Shown piece by piece: positions 31,058-39,554 of a stretch of DNA of 64,000 nt. Position 1 is the first letter of the stretch, and every line of letters starts with the position of its first letter. The notes under the pieces were generated by a model. The model was not told where the DNA came from. It searched no databases and saw only the letters and a program-made list of their open reading frames with translations. The translations under genes and the position numbers were made by a program. Source of the stretch: Nocardioides luteus (GTDB taxonomy: Bacteria > Actinomycetota > Actinomycetes > Propionibacteriales > Nocardioidaceae); assembly GCF_015752315.1 (NCBI RefSeq), contig NZ_JADOVJ010000001.1:3402501-3466500 (forward strand), written 5' to 3'.

Positions 31058-31840
31058 TTAGCCTTGGATTCCGGTGAACTCGGCGACCGTGCCTTGCGGG
31101 TCGCCATGCTTGACCAGCGCCTCGCCGACCAGGACCGCGCGGGCCCCTTCGGAGACGTGGCGCTTGACGTCGGTGGCGGTGAAGATGCCCGACTCGGCGA
31201 CCTTCACCCGGTCCTCGGGGATGAGCGGGGCGACTCGTCCGAAGACGTCCTGGTCGATCTCCAGGGTCTTCAGGTTGCGCGCGTTGACGCCGATCAGCTC
31301 GGCGCCGAGGTCGACCGCCCGGGCGACCTCGTCCTCGTCGTGGGTCTCGACCAGCACGGTCAGCCCCAGCTCACCCGCCTGGTCGTAGAGGCGGCGCAGG
31401 GTGTCGTCGTCCAGTGCGGCGACGATCAGCAGCGCCAGGTCCGCCCCGGCGGCCCGGGCCTCGAGCAGCTGGTAGGGCTCGACGATGAAGTCCTTGCGCA
31501 GGATCGGCGTCTCGACGGCCGCGCGGACCGTGACCAGGTCGGCGAGCGACCCACCGAAACGGCGTTCCTCGGTGAGCACCGAGATCGCGGCGGCGCCGCC
31601 GGCGGCGTACTTCTGGGCGAGCTCGGCCGGGTCGGGGATGTCGGCCAGAGCGCCCTTGGAGGGGCTCTTCCGCTTCACCTCGGCGATCACGCTGCTGCCC
31701 GGCGCACGGAAGTGCGGCATCGGGTCGCGCGGCGCGTCGACGTCGGCCAGCCGGGCCCGAAGGTCCGCCTCGGACACCGTCTCCTGGCGCTTCGCCAGGT
31801 CCAGACGTACGCCGTCGATGATCTTGTCGAGCACCGACAT
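31058..31840 (-). CDS. trpC: indole-3-glycerol phosphate synthase
   Basis: 260 residues from ATG 31840, preceded by GAGG at good spacing; the longer frame to 31888 lacks a ribosome site and has no family-like sequence. TIM-barrel with the catalytic Lys loop [15 protein letters not shown], the [13 protein letters not shown] strand and the phosphate-binding [12 protein letters not shown]. It makes the substrate for TrpA. In actinobacteria the isomerase before it is done by PriA (41895-42644), as trpF is missing. Divergent from the DUF4190 gene. Confidence 0.97.
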   Translation of the reverse strand: MSVLDKIIDGVRLDLAKRQETVSEADLRARLADVDAPRDPMPHFRAPGSSVIAEVKRKSPSKGALADIPDPAELAQKYAAGGAAAISVLTEERRFGGSLADLVTVRAAVETPILRKDFIVEPYQLLEARAAGADLALLIVAALDDDTLRRLYDQAGELGLTVLVETHDEDEVARAVDLGAELIGVNARNLKTLEIDQDVFGRVAPLIPEDRVKVAESGIFTATDVKRHVSEGARAVLVGEALVKHGDPQGTVAEFTGIQG

Positions 31841-31987
31841 GTTTAAACCTCTCGTTTCTGGGTAAGACCCACGTGCAAAGCCTCTCACCCGAACCGTGAC
31901 ACGCCCGATTTGGCGCCACAGTGCGGGCGGGAAACGTTAAGTTTCTTTCACCTCAACCCAACTCGCCTGACTTTGGAGGTCAGACAC

Positions 31988-32320
31988 ATGAGCTACGGAA
32001 CTCCGCCGCCGCCACCGCCCCCGTACGGTTCGCCGGCACCCGGGCAGCCCGGTCAGCCTGCAGGCAACAACAAGAAGGCGATCTGGGCACTTGTCCTCGG
32101 CATTCTCGGTTGTGTCTGCTGTGGTTTCTTCACCGGTATCCCGGCGATCATCCTGGGCAAGATGGCCCAGAACGAGATCGACGCCTCCGGCGGCGCGCAG
32201 GGCGGGCGTGGCATGGCCACCGCCGGCTTCATCCTCGGCATCGTCGCCGTCGTCCTCGGCATCATCGGGATCATCCTGAACCTCTCCGGTGCGCTCGACT
32301 TCAGCGGCAGCACCTACTGA
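31988..32320 (+). CDS. DUF4190 small membrane protein
   Basis: 110 residues with a TGGAGG site. The N-terminal ~35 residues are Pro/Gly-rich (PPPPPPPYGSPAPGQPGQPA), followed by a two-helix hairpin: IWALVLGILGCVCCGFFTGI and ATAGFILGIVAVVLGIIGII, with the polar GKMAQNEIDASGG loop typical of DUF4190. Function unknown; such proteins are common in actinobacteria. An upstream frame reaching back to 31910 has no ribosome site and is not used. Ends before a strong hairpin. Confidence 0.85.
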   Translation: MSYGTPPPPPPPYGSPAPGQPGQPAGNNKKAIWALVLGILGCVCCGFFTGIPAIILGKMAQNEIDASGGAQGGRGMATAGFILGIVAVVLGIIGIILNLSGALDFSGSTY

Positions 32321-32335
32321 GCTCGGCTCCAAATC

Positions 32336-32372
32336 AGCGAGGCCCCCGGCGGATTCCGCCGGGGGCCTCGCT
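32336..32372. terminator. bidirectional hairpin terminator (DUF4190 / HGxxPAAW gene)
   Basis: A perfect 17-bp stem (32336-32352 with 32356-32372) and a 3-nt loop lie between converging genes. Confidence 0.88.
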
Positions 32373-32383
32373 GTCTCACAGGC

Positions 32384-32584
32384 TCAGTGTGACTCGACGT
32401 TGAAGCCGAGCTTGGCGAGCACGATGAAGAGCAGACCACCGCCGACGGTGACGGCCACGCCGATCCAGAAGACGAACCAGCTGATCGGGTCGAGCATCAT
32501 GGCGACGCTGCCGATGAGGAAGCCGAGGAGGCCGACCGCGACTGCGATCCAGGCTGCCGGGGTGTTGCCGTGGCTGGCGGACAT
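32384..32584 (-). CDS. HGxxPAAW family small membrane protein
   Basis: 66 residues with GAGGAG before ATG 32584. The N-terminus SASHGNTPAAWIAV gives the family its name, followed by two membrane helices (GLLGFLIGSVAMML and FVFWIGVAVTVGGGLLFIVL). This family sits between the Trp-associated membrane gene and trpC in many actinobacteria; here the DUF4190 gene separates it from trpC. Function unknown. Confidence 0.85.
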   Translation of the reverse strand: MSASHGNTPAAWIAVAVGLLGFLIGSVAMMLDPISWFVFWIGVAVTVGGGLLFIVLAKLGFNVESH

Positions 32585-32627
32585 TCGATGCTCCTCTACG
32601 AGTTCTCTGTGCTTGGCTGCAGTGTAT

Positions 32628-33176
32628 TCATTGATCCCCGGCTGTCGGGTCCCGACCCTCGTCCAACGACTTCCAGACGTCGATCGTGGACTGCTCCTCC
32701 AGCGGTTTCCGTTCCGGCGTGGCATCGGCGGGGGCGTCGTACCGACGGCCCATCTCGGGCCATGAAGGAGCCAGACGTACGGCGGCGACGGCCGCCGCGA
32801 CGGTCAGGACCGCGCCGAGCAGCGCGAGATAGGGCCAGGGCGTGGTGGCGTGCTCGGTCTCGCCCCAGACGACCTCGGAGTCGATCGCCCGGCCGAGCGC
32901 GTCGATGCCGGCGTGGCCGAAGAAGGTGACGACCACCCCGATCCCGGCCAGGCCGGCGAGGGCGGCCACCAGGCGGCGTACGAGACCTCGGGTGACCAGC
33001 ACGACGCCCCAGGCCGCGAGAGCGACGAGGGCCAGGCCGGTGGTGGCCGGGGAGTCGTTGAGGTCGGCCGGCATCTGGGCCGGCGCGGTCACCTCGACCC
33101 ACTCGTTGGAGCCCGCCCAGGCGGCCAGGGCCGCGCCGGCGAGGCCGGCGGTGAGGGTGGGGCCGAAGGACCTCAC
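32628..33176 (-). CDS. Trp biosynthesis-associated membrane protein (TIGR02234 type)
   Basis: 182 residues with four membrane helices and a W-rich outer loop ([18 protein letters not shown]) as in the Trp_oprn_chp family, usually found next to trpE. The C-terminal ~45 residues are polar. GTG 33176 overlaps the hisI stop by 4 nt, so it is now read with hisI although trpE is not here. Role unproven; possibly linked to tryptophan precursor handling. Confidence 0.85.
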   Translation of the reverse strand: MRSFGPTLTAGLAGAALAAWAGSNEWVEVTAPAQMPADLNDSPATTGLALVALAAWGVVLVTRGLVRRLVAALAGLAGIGVVVTFFGHAGIDALGRAIDSEVVWGETEHATTPWPYLALLGAVLTVAAAVAAVRLAPSWPEMGRRYDAPADATPERKPLEEQSTIDVWKSLDEGRDPTAGDQ

Positions 33177-33529
33177 GAGATCAGGCCGGCGTCGAAGCAG
33201 GTGTGGTCGCCGGTGTGGCAGGCGGGGCCCTCCTGGTCGACCTTGAGCAGGATCGTGTCGCCGTCGCAGTCGAGGCGGACCTCCTTGACGTACTGCCGGT
33301 GGCCGGAGGTCTCCCCCTTGACCCAGTACTCCTGCCGGCTGCGGGACCAGTAGGTCGCCCGGCCCGTCGCGAGCGTGCGCGCCAGGGCCTCGTCGTCCAT
33401 GTAGCCGAGCATCAGCACCTCGCCGGTGTCATGCTGCTGCACCACCGCGGGCACCAGCCCGTCGGGGTCGCGCTTGAGCCGGTCGGCGATGGCGGGGTCG
33501 AGTCCCGCGCTCGTGGGTCCAGTAGTCAC
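33173..33529 (-). CDS. hisI: phosphoribosyl-AMP cyclohydrolase
   Basis: 118 residues from GTG 33529. It opens the purine ring of phosphoribosyl-AMP in histidine biosynthesis. Motifs: [15 protein letters not shown], the metal-binding [20 protein letters not shown] and TGDHTCF; the latter Cys and His bind zinc. The GGAGG directly before GTG is too close to work as a ribosome site, but GATACT ends 6 nt before the GTG, so a leaderless mRNA is likely. Separated by about 7.6 kb from hisF, which it normally follows. Confidence 0.95.
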   Translation of the reverse strand: MTTGPTSAGLDPAIADRLKRDPDGLVPAVVQQHDTGEVLMLGYMDDEALARTLATGRATYWSRSRQEYWVKGETSGHRQYVKEVRLDCDGDTILLKVDQEGPACHTGDHTCFDAGLIS

Positions 33530-33535
33530 GCCTCC

Positions 33536-33541
33536 AGTATC
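33536..33541 (-). promoter_or_regulatory. -10 box of hisI, leaderless
   Basis: GATACT on the minus strand ends 6 nt before GTG 33529. This supports the chosen start and gives hisI its own promoter. Confidence 0.4.
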
Positions 33542-33703
33542 CCGCTGGGCAACAGTACGGACACAACCGGCATGTCGTGGCGCCAATCGGAGGCCGTCGA
33601 GGCGACGGGCTGCCACACTCTCTCGGTCATCTGGGCCGGGTCTCGGTACGGCCCTGTCAGCCGACCCTCAGGGTCGACTATTCAAACTGGAGAACACCGC
33701 ATC

Positions 33704-33961
33704 ATGGCTAACCCCACCCCGCAGCCGGCACCGGCGAAGCAGACCGACACCAGCGCCCTCGTGATCGGCATCCTGGTCACGATCTTCTGCTGCCTGCCCT
33801 TCGGCATCGTCTCGATCGTCAAGGCCGTCCAGGGCGACGCCGAGGGCGCCAAGAAGTGGGGCATCATCGGCGCCGTCACGGGCGTCGTCGTGATCGTCCT
33901 CTACATCATCGCCTCGGTCGTCCTCGGGCTCGGTATGGCCGCCCAGTCGGGGAGCATGTGA
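33704..33961 (+). CDS. CD225/dispanin-like small membrane protein
   Basis: 85 residues. Two membrane segments: VIGILVTIFCCLPFGIVSIV, with the Cys-Cys-Leu-Pro-Phe-Gly motif of CD225 proteins, and GAVTGVVVIVLYIIASVVLG. The linking loop KAVQGDAEGAKKW is typical of the family. Function in bacteria unknown. Its stop overlaps the DUF2752 start by 4 nt, so the two are read together; CTGGAG precedes the ATG. Confidence 0.85.
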   Translation: MANPTPQPAPAKQTDTSALVIGILVTIFCCLPFGIVSIVKAVQGDAEGAKKWGIIGAVTGVVVIVLYIIASVVLGLGMAAQSGSM

Positions 33962-34377
33962 TCACCACACCCTCACGGGTGCGCGCGGGGCTCGTCCCGC
34001 TGGCCGTCGTGGCCGGCGGGGCGGGCCTCGCGGCCGTCTTCGCCACCTCCCCCGGGCTCGTCGTCTACGTTCCGCCGTGCCCGATCCACGCGCTCACCGG
34101 CATCGACTGCCCCGGCTGCGGGATGACCCGCGGCACGATGTCGCTGCTGTCGGGCGACGTCGCCGGCGCGGTCGGCCACAACGCGCTGATGTTCCTGCTC
34201 GGGCTGCCGATGCTCGCCCTGCTCTGGTTCTTCTGGCTGCGCGGCCGCGTCGTCGGCCGCCCCGCTCCCGGCTGGGCCCGCTCCCCCGCCGCCCTCTACA
34301 CCTGGCTGGCGCTGACCGTCGTCTTCACGGTCGTCCGCAACCTGCCCTGGGGACCGTTCACCGTGCTGGCCGCCTGA
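33958..34377 (+). CDS. DUF2752 membrane protein
   Basis: 139 residues from GTG 33958. Three membrane segments, and the family hallmark CPIHALTGIDCPGCGMTRG, with a C...CPGCG pattern facing a membrane edge. Function unknown. It converges on the ABC exporter gene with only 13 bp between the stops and no hairpin. Pairing of CD225 and DUF2752 proteins is common in actinobacteria. Confidence 0.85.
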   Translation: MITTPSRVRAGLVPLAVVAGGAGLAAVFATSPGLVVYVPPCPIHALTGIDCPGCGMTRGTMSLLSGDVAGAVGHNALMFLLGLPMLALLWFFWLRGRVVGRPAPGWARSPAALYTWLALTVVFTVVRNLPWGPFTVLAA

Positions 34378-34390
34378 GTCTCCGGGCCCG

Positions 34391-36208
34391 TCAGCTGCCC
34401 TGCTGGGCGACCCACGAGGCGTGCAGGCGTGCGTACGTCGAGCCTGCCTGCGCCACCAGATCGCTGTGCGGCCCGCGCTGGGCCAGGCGTCCGGCGTCGA
34501 CGACGATCACCTCGTCGGCGGCCTCGGCGGTGGAGAGGCGGTGGGCGATGGTGACCGAGGTGCGGCCGCTCATCAGCCGCTCCAGGGCCCGGTTGATCCG
34601 CATCTCGAGTCGCGGGTCGACGGCCGAGGTGGCCTCGTCGAGGACCAGCAGGTCGGGGTCGGCGAGCTGGGCGCGGAGCAGCGCCACGAGCTGACGCTCG
34701 CCGGCGGAGAGCGACTCGCCGCGCTGGCCGACGTCGGTCCGGACGCCGTCGGGCAGACCGGCGAGCCAGTCGCCCAGGCCGAGCACCCGGGCGGCCTCGA
34801 CGATCTCCTCGTCGGTGGCGTCCAGGCGGCCGTAGCGGACGTTCTCGGCGAGCGTGGAGTCGAAGAGGAAGCCCTCCTGCGGCACGAGCACGACGCTGGT
34901 GCGCAGCGAGGCGTTGCCGACGTCGCGCACGTCGACGCCGTCGAGGCTGACCTTCCCCGACGTCACGTCCATCACCCGGGTGAGCAGCTTGGCGATCGTG
35001 GACTTCCCCGACCCGGTCTCGCCGACCACCGCGACCCGGCTGCCGGGAGCGATCTCGAAGGAGATGTCGTGGAGGACCGGCCGGCCGCCGGGGTAGGCGA
35101 AGGTGACGTCGTCGAACTCGATCGAGAGCGGGCCGCGGGGCAGGACCGCACCGGCAGGACCCGGGTCGACGAGGTCGGCGGGCGTGTCCAGGATCCCGAT
35201 CGTGCGCCGCCAGGAGGCGATCGCGTTCTGCGCATCGGTGAGGATCTGCGTACCCATCTGGACGGGGCCCACGAACAGCGTCACCAGGAAGGCGAAGGCG
35301 AGGATCTCGCCGACGCTCAGCGCCCCACCGGTTCCGCGGTAGGCCAGGGCCAGCAGCACGCCACCGACGACCACGCCGGCGTTGGCCAGGCCGCCGGAGA
35401 GGCCGCCGAGGCTGAAGAAGATCGAGGTGTAGGCCTGGGCCCTGGTCTGGGCGGCGCTGGTGGCGTCGATCTCGCGGTCGATGCGCTGCTGGGTGCGGTC
35501 CTCGACGGCGTACGCCTTGACCACCGCGGCCCCGACGACCGGCTCGGAGACCGCGGAGAGCATCTTGGCGACCTGACGGCGGGAGAGCGTGTAGGCCGCG
35601 GACAGCTTGCGCTGGAAGAACCGCAGGCTCAGGAAGAGCGGGCCGAAGCAGAGCCACACCAGCAGCGCGAGCTGCCAGGAGTAGACCACCATCACGACGG
35701 TGGCGATCAGCATCTGCCCGATGCTGACGATGAAGAGCAGACCGCCGAAGACGATGAACTGGCTGACCTGGTCGACGTCGCTGGTGACCCGCGAGACGAG
35801 GGCACCGCGGTGCTCGGTCGACTGGGTGAGCATCGGGAGGTCGTGGACGTGCCGGAAGGCCTTCGTACGCAGCGTCGCCAGGCCCCGCTCGGCGGCGGTG
35901 AAGAGCCGGCTGGTCATCAGGTAGGACGCCACGCCGGTGACCGCGATGGCGACGACCGCGATGAGGCCGGCGCGCAGCACGTAGCCGAGGTCGGGTCCGC
36001 CCGGACCGCTCAGGCCGTTGTCGAGGGTCTGCTGGACGACGACGGGCACGACGACCTGGCCGACGCTCGCGATCACGGCCAGCGCGAAGGTGCCGCGGAT
36101 CCCCTCGACCAGCTCCGGTGAGTGCTTGATGCCCCGGCGGATGGTCTCGAAGGCGCCGAGGTCCTCGCCGCTGCCGACCCGGGTCTCTGGCTCGAGTGTG
36201 GCCGTCAC
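34391..36208 (-). CDS. ABC exporter half-transporter, ATPase and permease
   Basis: 605 residues: six-helix transmembrane domain (about residues 1-340) then a nucleotide-binding domain. Walker A VGETGSGKST, signature SLSAGERQLVALLRAQ and Walker B LLVLDEATSAVD are present; the signature begins ESLSAGE. It pairs with the 594-residue partner upstream (4-nt overlap) as a heterodimeric multidrug- or lipid-exporting transporter of the MsbA/LmrA type. Substrate cannot be inferred. Confidence 0.92.
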   Translation of the reverse strand: MTATLEPETRVGSGEDLGAFETIRRGIKHSPELVEGIRGTFALAVIASVGQVVVPVVVQQTLDNGLSGPGGPDLGYVLRAGLIAVVAIAVTGVASYLMTSRLFTAAERGLATLRTKAFRHVHDLPMLTQSTEHRGALVSRVTSDVDQVSQFIVFGGLLFIVSIGQMLIATVVMVVYSWQLALLVWLCFGPLFLSLRFFQRKLSAAYTLSRRQVAKMLSAVSEPVVGAAVVKAYAVEDRTQQRIDREIDATSAAQTRAQAYTSIFFSLGGLSGGLANAGVVVGGVLLALAYRGTGGALSVGEILAFAFLVTLFVGPVQMGTQILTDAQNAIASWRRTIGILDTPADLVDPGPAGAVLPRGPLSIEFDDVTFAYPGGRPVLHDISFEIAPGSRVAVVGETGSGKSTIAKLLTRVMDVTSGKVSLDGVDVRDVGNASLRTSVVLVPQEGFLFDSTLAENVRYGRLDATDEEIVEAARVLGLGDWLAGLPDGVRTDVGQRGESLSAGERQLVALLRAQLADPDLLVLDEATSAVDPRLEMRINRALERLMSGRTSVTIAHRLSTAEAADEVIVVDAGRLAQRGPHSDLVAQAGSTYARLHASWVAQQGS

Positions 36209-37989
36209 TGCGCGGTCTCCGGGGTCTCGTAGGCGTTGACGAGGCGGGCGTAGGACTCGTCGCGGGCGAGCAGCTCGGTGTGGGTGCCGCGGTCGCGGAT
36301 GCGGCCGTTCTCGAGGTGGACGACCTCGTCGGCGAGCGCGATCGTCGCCTTGCGGTAGGCGACCACGACCAGACTGGTGTCACCGGCGCCGTCGCGCAGC
36401 GCGGCGAGGATGCGCTGCTCGACCTCGGGGTCGACCGCCGAGGTGGCGTCGTCGAGGATGAGCAGCCGGGGGCGTCGGACCAGGGCTCTCGCGAGCGCGA
36501 GCCGCTGACGCTGCCCGCCGGAGAGGCTCGCGCCACGCTCACCGAGGGTGGTGTCGAGGCCGTTCGGCAGCGCGGCGACGAACCCGTCGGCCTGGGCCGA
36601 CTTCAGAGCTGACCAGACCTCGTCGTCGGTGAGGTCGGCGCCGAGGGTGACGTTGCCGCGCACGGAGTCGTCGAAGACGAAGGCGGTCTGCGGCACCAGC
36701 GCCGCCACCCGGGCCCACTCCCCCGGGCCGAGGTCGCGCAGATCGGTGCCGTCGAGGGTGATCCGGCCCGTCGCCGGGTCGACCAGCCGGGCCAGCAGCA
36801 TCGTCAGCGTGCTCTTGCCGGAGGCCGTCTCGCCGACGATCGCGACCGTACGACCCGGCTCGACCTCGAAGTCGACGCCGTCGAGGAGGGTCGGGCCGCC
36901 GGCGTAGGCGTAGGAGACGCCCTCGACCCGCACGCGCGCGCCGGTCGGCTCGCGGCTCGTGCGCGCCGTCCCGTAGGCGAGACGGCCGGTCGCGTCCAGG
37001 ACCCGCCGCACCCGCCGGTAGCCGACGACGCTGCGCGGGAACTCCCCCAGCAGCCACCCGAAGGAGCGGATCGGGAAGGCGACGATGGTGAGCAGGAAGC
37101 CGATCTGGACGACGTCGCCGGGCGCGGCACCGCCGCTCGAGACGCGGCCGACGCCGACGGCCAGCACCGCCAGGACGCCGATGCTCGGAAGGGCGGCCAG
37201 GATCGGGTCGAACGCAGCCCGGAGCCGGCCGGCGCGGATGTTGACGTCGCGCAGCTCCTGCGCCTTGTCGCGGAACCGGGTGGTCTCCTCGGCCTCGCGT
37301 CCCAGCGTCTTGACCACGAGGGCGCCGTCGAAGGACTCGTGGGCGATCCCGGAGAGCTCCGCGCGCAGCTGCTGGGCGCGGGTCATCAGCGGCGAGGAGA
37401 AGCGCTGGAAGACGAGGTTGGCGACCACGACCGCAGGGAAGACGAGGATCGCGACCGAGGCGAGGACGACGTCGGTCCAGAACATCTGCCCGACCGCGAT
37501 CACCATCATCGCGAGCGTGCCGACGGCCATCGGCAGCGGCGCGATCGGCGACCAGGACGCCTCGACGTCGGAGTTGGCGTTGGAGAGCAGCTGACCGGTC
37601 GGGTGCCGGTGGTGCCAGGCGAGCGGGAGCGCCAGATACTGCCGGGTGACCGCGCGTCGCGAGTGTGCCTGCATCCGGAACTGCATCACTCCGGCGCCCA
37701 GCCGGCGCGCCACCACCCCGACCGCTCGCAGGATCGCGACGCCGACGAAGAGTCCGACCACGGCCCACAGCCAGCCGGCGCCGATCTCGCCGTCGCGCAG
37801 CGCCGGGACCAGGACATGGTCGGTGGACCAGCCCAGCACCCAGGCGTCGGCGACCGTCAGCGCACCGAAGAGCGCGGACCCGAGGGTCGAGAGCGTGAAG
37901 ACCGCCCATTCGCGGCGGATGGCGACTCCGAGAACCTTGAACCCGTCGGTCGTCGTCGCCCGCTGGGGTGTTGGATCATCGTCGCTCAT
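36205..37989 (-). CDS. ABC exporter half-transporter, ATPase and permease
   Basis: 594 residues, same architecture as its neighbour. Walker A VGETASGKST, signature ASLSGGQRQRLALARALV and Walker B LLILDDATSAVD. The Asp in place of the catalytic Glu after Walker B (LDDATS, where the partner reads LDEATS) suggests one degenerate ATP site, which is usual in heterodimeric exporters. First gene of the pair; divergent from the TIGR03085 gene. Confidence 0.92.
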   Translation of the reverse strand: MSDDDPTPQRATTTDGFKVLGVAIRREWAVFTLSTLGSALFGALTVADAWVLGWSTDHVLVPALRDGEIGAGWLWAVVGLFVGVAILRAVGVVARRLGAGVMQFRMQAHSRRAVTRQYLALPLAWHHRHPTGQLLSNANSDVEASWSPIAPLPMAVGTLAMMVIAVGQMFWTDVVLASVAILVFPAVVVANLVFQRFSSPLMTRAQQLRAELSGIAHESFDGALVVKTLGREAEETTRFRDKAQELRDVNIRAGRLRAAFDPILAALPSIGVLAVLAVGVGRVSSGGAAPGDVVQIGFLLTIVAFPIRSFGWLLGEFPRSVVGYRRVRRVLDATGRLAYGTARTSREPTGARVRVEGVSYAYAGGPTLLDGVDFEVEPGRTVAIVGETASGKSTLTMLLARLVDPATGRITLDGTDLRDLGPGEWARVAALVPQTAFVFDDSVRGNVTLGADLTDDEVWSALKSAQADGFVAALPNGLDTTLGERGASLSGGQRQRLALARALVRRPRLLILDDATSAVDPEVEQRILAALRDGAGDTSLVVVAYRKATIALADEVVHLENGRIRDRGTHTELLARDESYARLVNAYETPETAQ

Positions 37990-38062
37990 CTCGGGTAAAG
38001 CCTAGGTCAGTGCGGTGCATGCGACGAATTTTTTTGAACCACCGACCCTGGGTAGGGGTCGA

Positions 38063-38068
38063 TAGGGT
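38063..38068 (+). promoter_or_regulatory. -10 box of the TIGR03085 gene, leaderless
   Basis: TAGGGT ends 7 nt before GTG 38076; the upstream sequence contains a T run but no clear -35. Confidence 0.4.
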
Positions 38069-38075
38069 GCAGGCC

Positions 38076-38699
38076 GTGGTCTCCTTCGCGCGCTCCGAGC
38101 GCCTCGCCCTGTGTGACACCGCCGTCTCGCTGGGGCCGTCAGCCCCGACGCTCTGCGAGGGTTGGCAGGTCAAGGACCTGCTGGTGCACCTGCTCGTGCG
38201 CGAGCGTCGCCCGTGGGCCGCCGCGGGCATCCTCGTGCCGGCGCTCGCGCCCGTGCTGCGGCAGGCCGAGGCTGCGTACGCCACCCAGTCGCTCGACTCG
38301 CTCGCGGCCCGTCTCCGCGATCCCAAGGGCACGCCCTTCGCGCTCGGCCCCGTCGAGAAGGCCGTGAACACCGTGGAGTTCTTCGTCCACCACGAGGACC
38401 TCCGCCGCGCCCAGCCGGGTTGGGAGCCGCGTACGCTCCCCGCCGCTGTCGAGCGCGACCTCTGGCGCACCCTGAAGCTCCTCGGCAAGGGCCTGGTCCG
38501 CTCCGCCGGCACCCCGGTGGTGATCAGCAACGGAACCGACACCGCCACGCTGCGCGCCGGCGACGAGCCCGTCACCGTCACCGGTCCGGTCGGCGAGCTC
38601 ATGCTCTTCTGCTTCGGGCGTCATGCGGTGCGCGGCTTGTCCTTCGACGGACCGGCCGAGCGGATCACCCAGCTGGAGAACGCCAGTCTCGGGTTCTGA
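38076..38699 (+). CDS. TIGR03085 family metal-binding protein
   Basis: 207 residues from GTG 38076, preferred because the family starts with FARSERLALCDT and a -10 box ends 7 nt before. DinB/maleylpyruvate-isomerase-like fold with the metal-binding His region VKDLLVHLLVRERRPW and VEFFVHHEDLRRAQP. Such proteins are putative mycothiol-dependent enzymes; no reaction is known. It stands near his genes in many actinobacteria. Confidence 0.88.
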   Translation: MVSFARSERLALCDTAVSLGPSAPTLCEGWQVKDLLVHLLVRERRPWAAAGILVPALAPVLRQAEAAYATQSLDSLAARLRDPKGTPFALGPVEKAVNTVEFFVHHEDLRRAQPGWEPRTLPAAVERDLWRTLKLLGKGLVRSAGTPVVISNGTDTATLRAGDEPVTVTGPVGELMLFCFGRHAVRGLSFDGPAERITQLENASLGF

Positions 38700-38717
38700 G
38701 GGTCCGTGCAGCCAGCC

Positions 38718-39221
38718 TCAGAGGATCTTGTGAAGATCGATCCGCACCGAGCCGTACCCCTCGACGAGGACCGACCCGACGGGATCGGAGTCGTGCAGCT
38801 CGAGCGTGACGTCCCAGCCGGTCTCGGCGTTGCTGAGCACGGTGAGCGAGCGGAGCTCGCGGTCGACGATCCAGTACTGCTCGACGCCGGCGACGCGATA
38901 CTCCTCCGGTTTGCGGAAGAGGTCCTCGGAGCGGGTCGAGGGTGAGAGCACCTCGACGACGATGAGCGGGGGCTGCTCGGCCCACTGCCCCTTCTCCTCG
39001 GCGCGGAGGACGAGCACGTCCGGGATCCGGCGGCTCATGCCGGTGCGGATCCCGCCTTCGGCGATGACGGTCAGGTCCGGGAAGGTGTTGGCGAGCAGCA
39101 CGAGGATGCGGCTGCCCGTGGCCTGGTGCGGGATCTCGCCCGGCGGACTCACGATGACCTCGCCGTTGACCCATTCGGCGTGGAGGGTGTCGGGGAGGGT
39201 CTCGAACTCCGCGAGCGACAT
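38718..39221 (-). CDS. Uma2 family nuclease-like protein
   Basis: 167 residues from ATG 39221 (GTG 39236 is possible). PD-(D/E)XK-like Uma2 fold: N-terminal SLAEFETLPDTLHAEWVNGE, middle RRIPDVLVLRAEE with the acidic residue, LIVVEVLSPSTRSED with the conserved Glu, and a C-terminal beta part. These proteins are widespread in actinobacteria and cyanobacteria; a restriction-like nuclease activity is predicted, not established. It stands alone, convergent with the TIGR03085 gene. Confidence 0.85.
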   Translation of the reverse strand: MSLAEFETLPDTLHAEWVNGEVIVSPPGEIPHQATGSRILVLLANTFPDLTVIAEGGIRTGMSRRIPDVLVLRAEEKGQWAEQPPLIVVEVLSPSTRSEDLFRKPEEYRVAGVEQYWIVDRELRSLTVLSNAETGWDVTLELHDSDPVGSVLVEGYGSVRIDLHKIL

Positions 39222-39554
39222 GCGTCGTCGCTGCACTCTGTCTCCCACCCCCGTGTCGGCTTGCACCGGCACACCACCCCATCGGACCTCGACACCAGGA
39301 TTACACCTCCATTGTGACCTCCCCGCCCGGATCGGGAAAGGCTCTTGGTCACAAGGCTCCGGCGCAGTTCGCACATCGTCGCGCAACTGAGGTGAACAGC
39401 GGCAACGTTTTGCGACGCCAGCGAAAGAAGAGACGCAGGTACGGCCCCTGGGTGCCGCTCCACGGAACGGCCCGCTCAGGGTGTGACGCCCGTAACCTCC
39501 CGGCCTCCCACGACGTTGTGTCACAGATAACCGAATCCCCCAGGAGGTCCCGCG
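39222..39554. other. gap before the secreted propeller-like gene
   Basis: No gene is supported. Just before the next ATG lies AGGAGG (39541-39546). A GTGTGAC (39480) and a GTGTCACA (39518-39525) form a distant dyad, and GATAACC (39526) could be a -10. The block around 39415-39440 is purine-rich. Nothing else is seen. Confidence 0.4.

Noticed and set aside
31841..31987. trp attenuator or T-box between trpC and the DUF4190 gene
   Set aside because: No Trp-rich leader frame, no T-box sequence and no alternative stems could be recognised.
39480..39525. Crp-like site upstream of the propeller gene
   Set aside because: The half-sites are about 40 bp apart, not the 6 bp of a Crp site.
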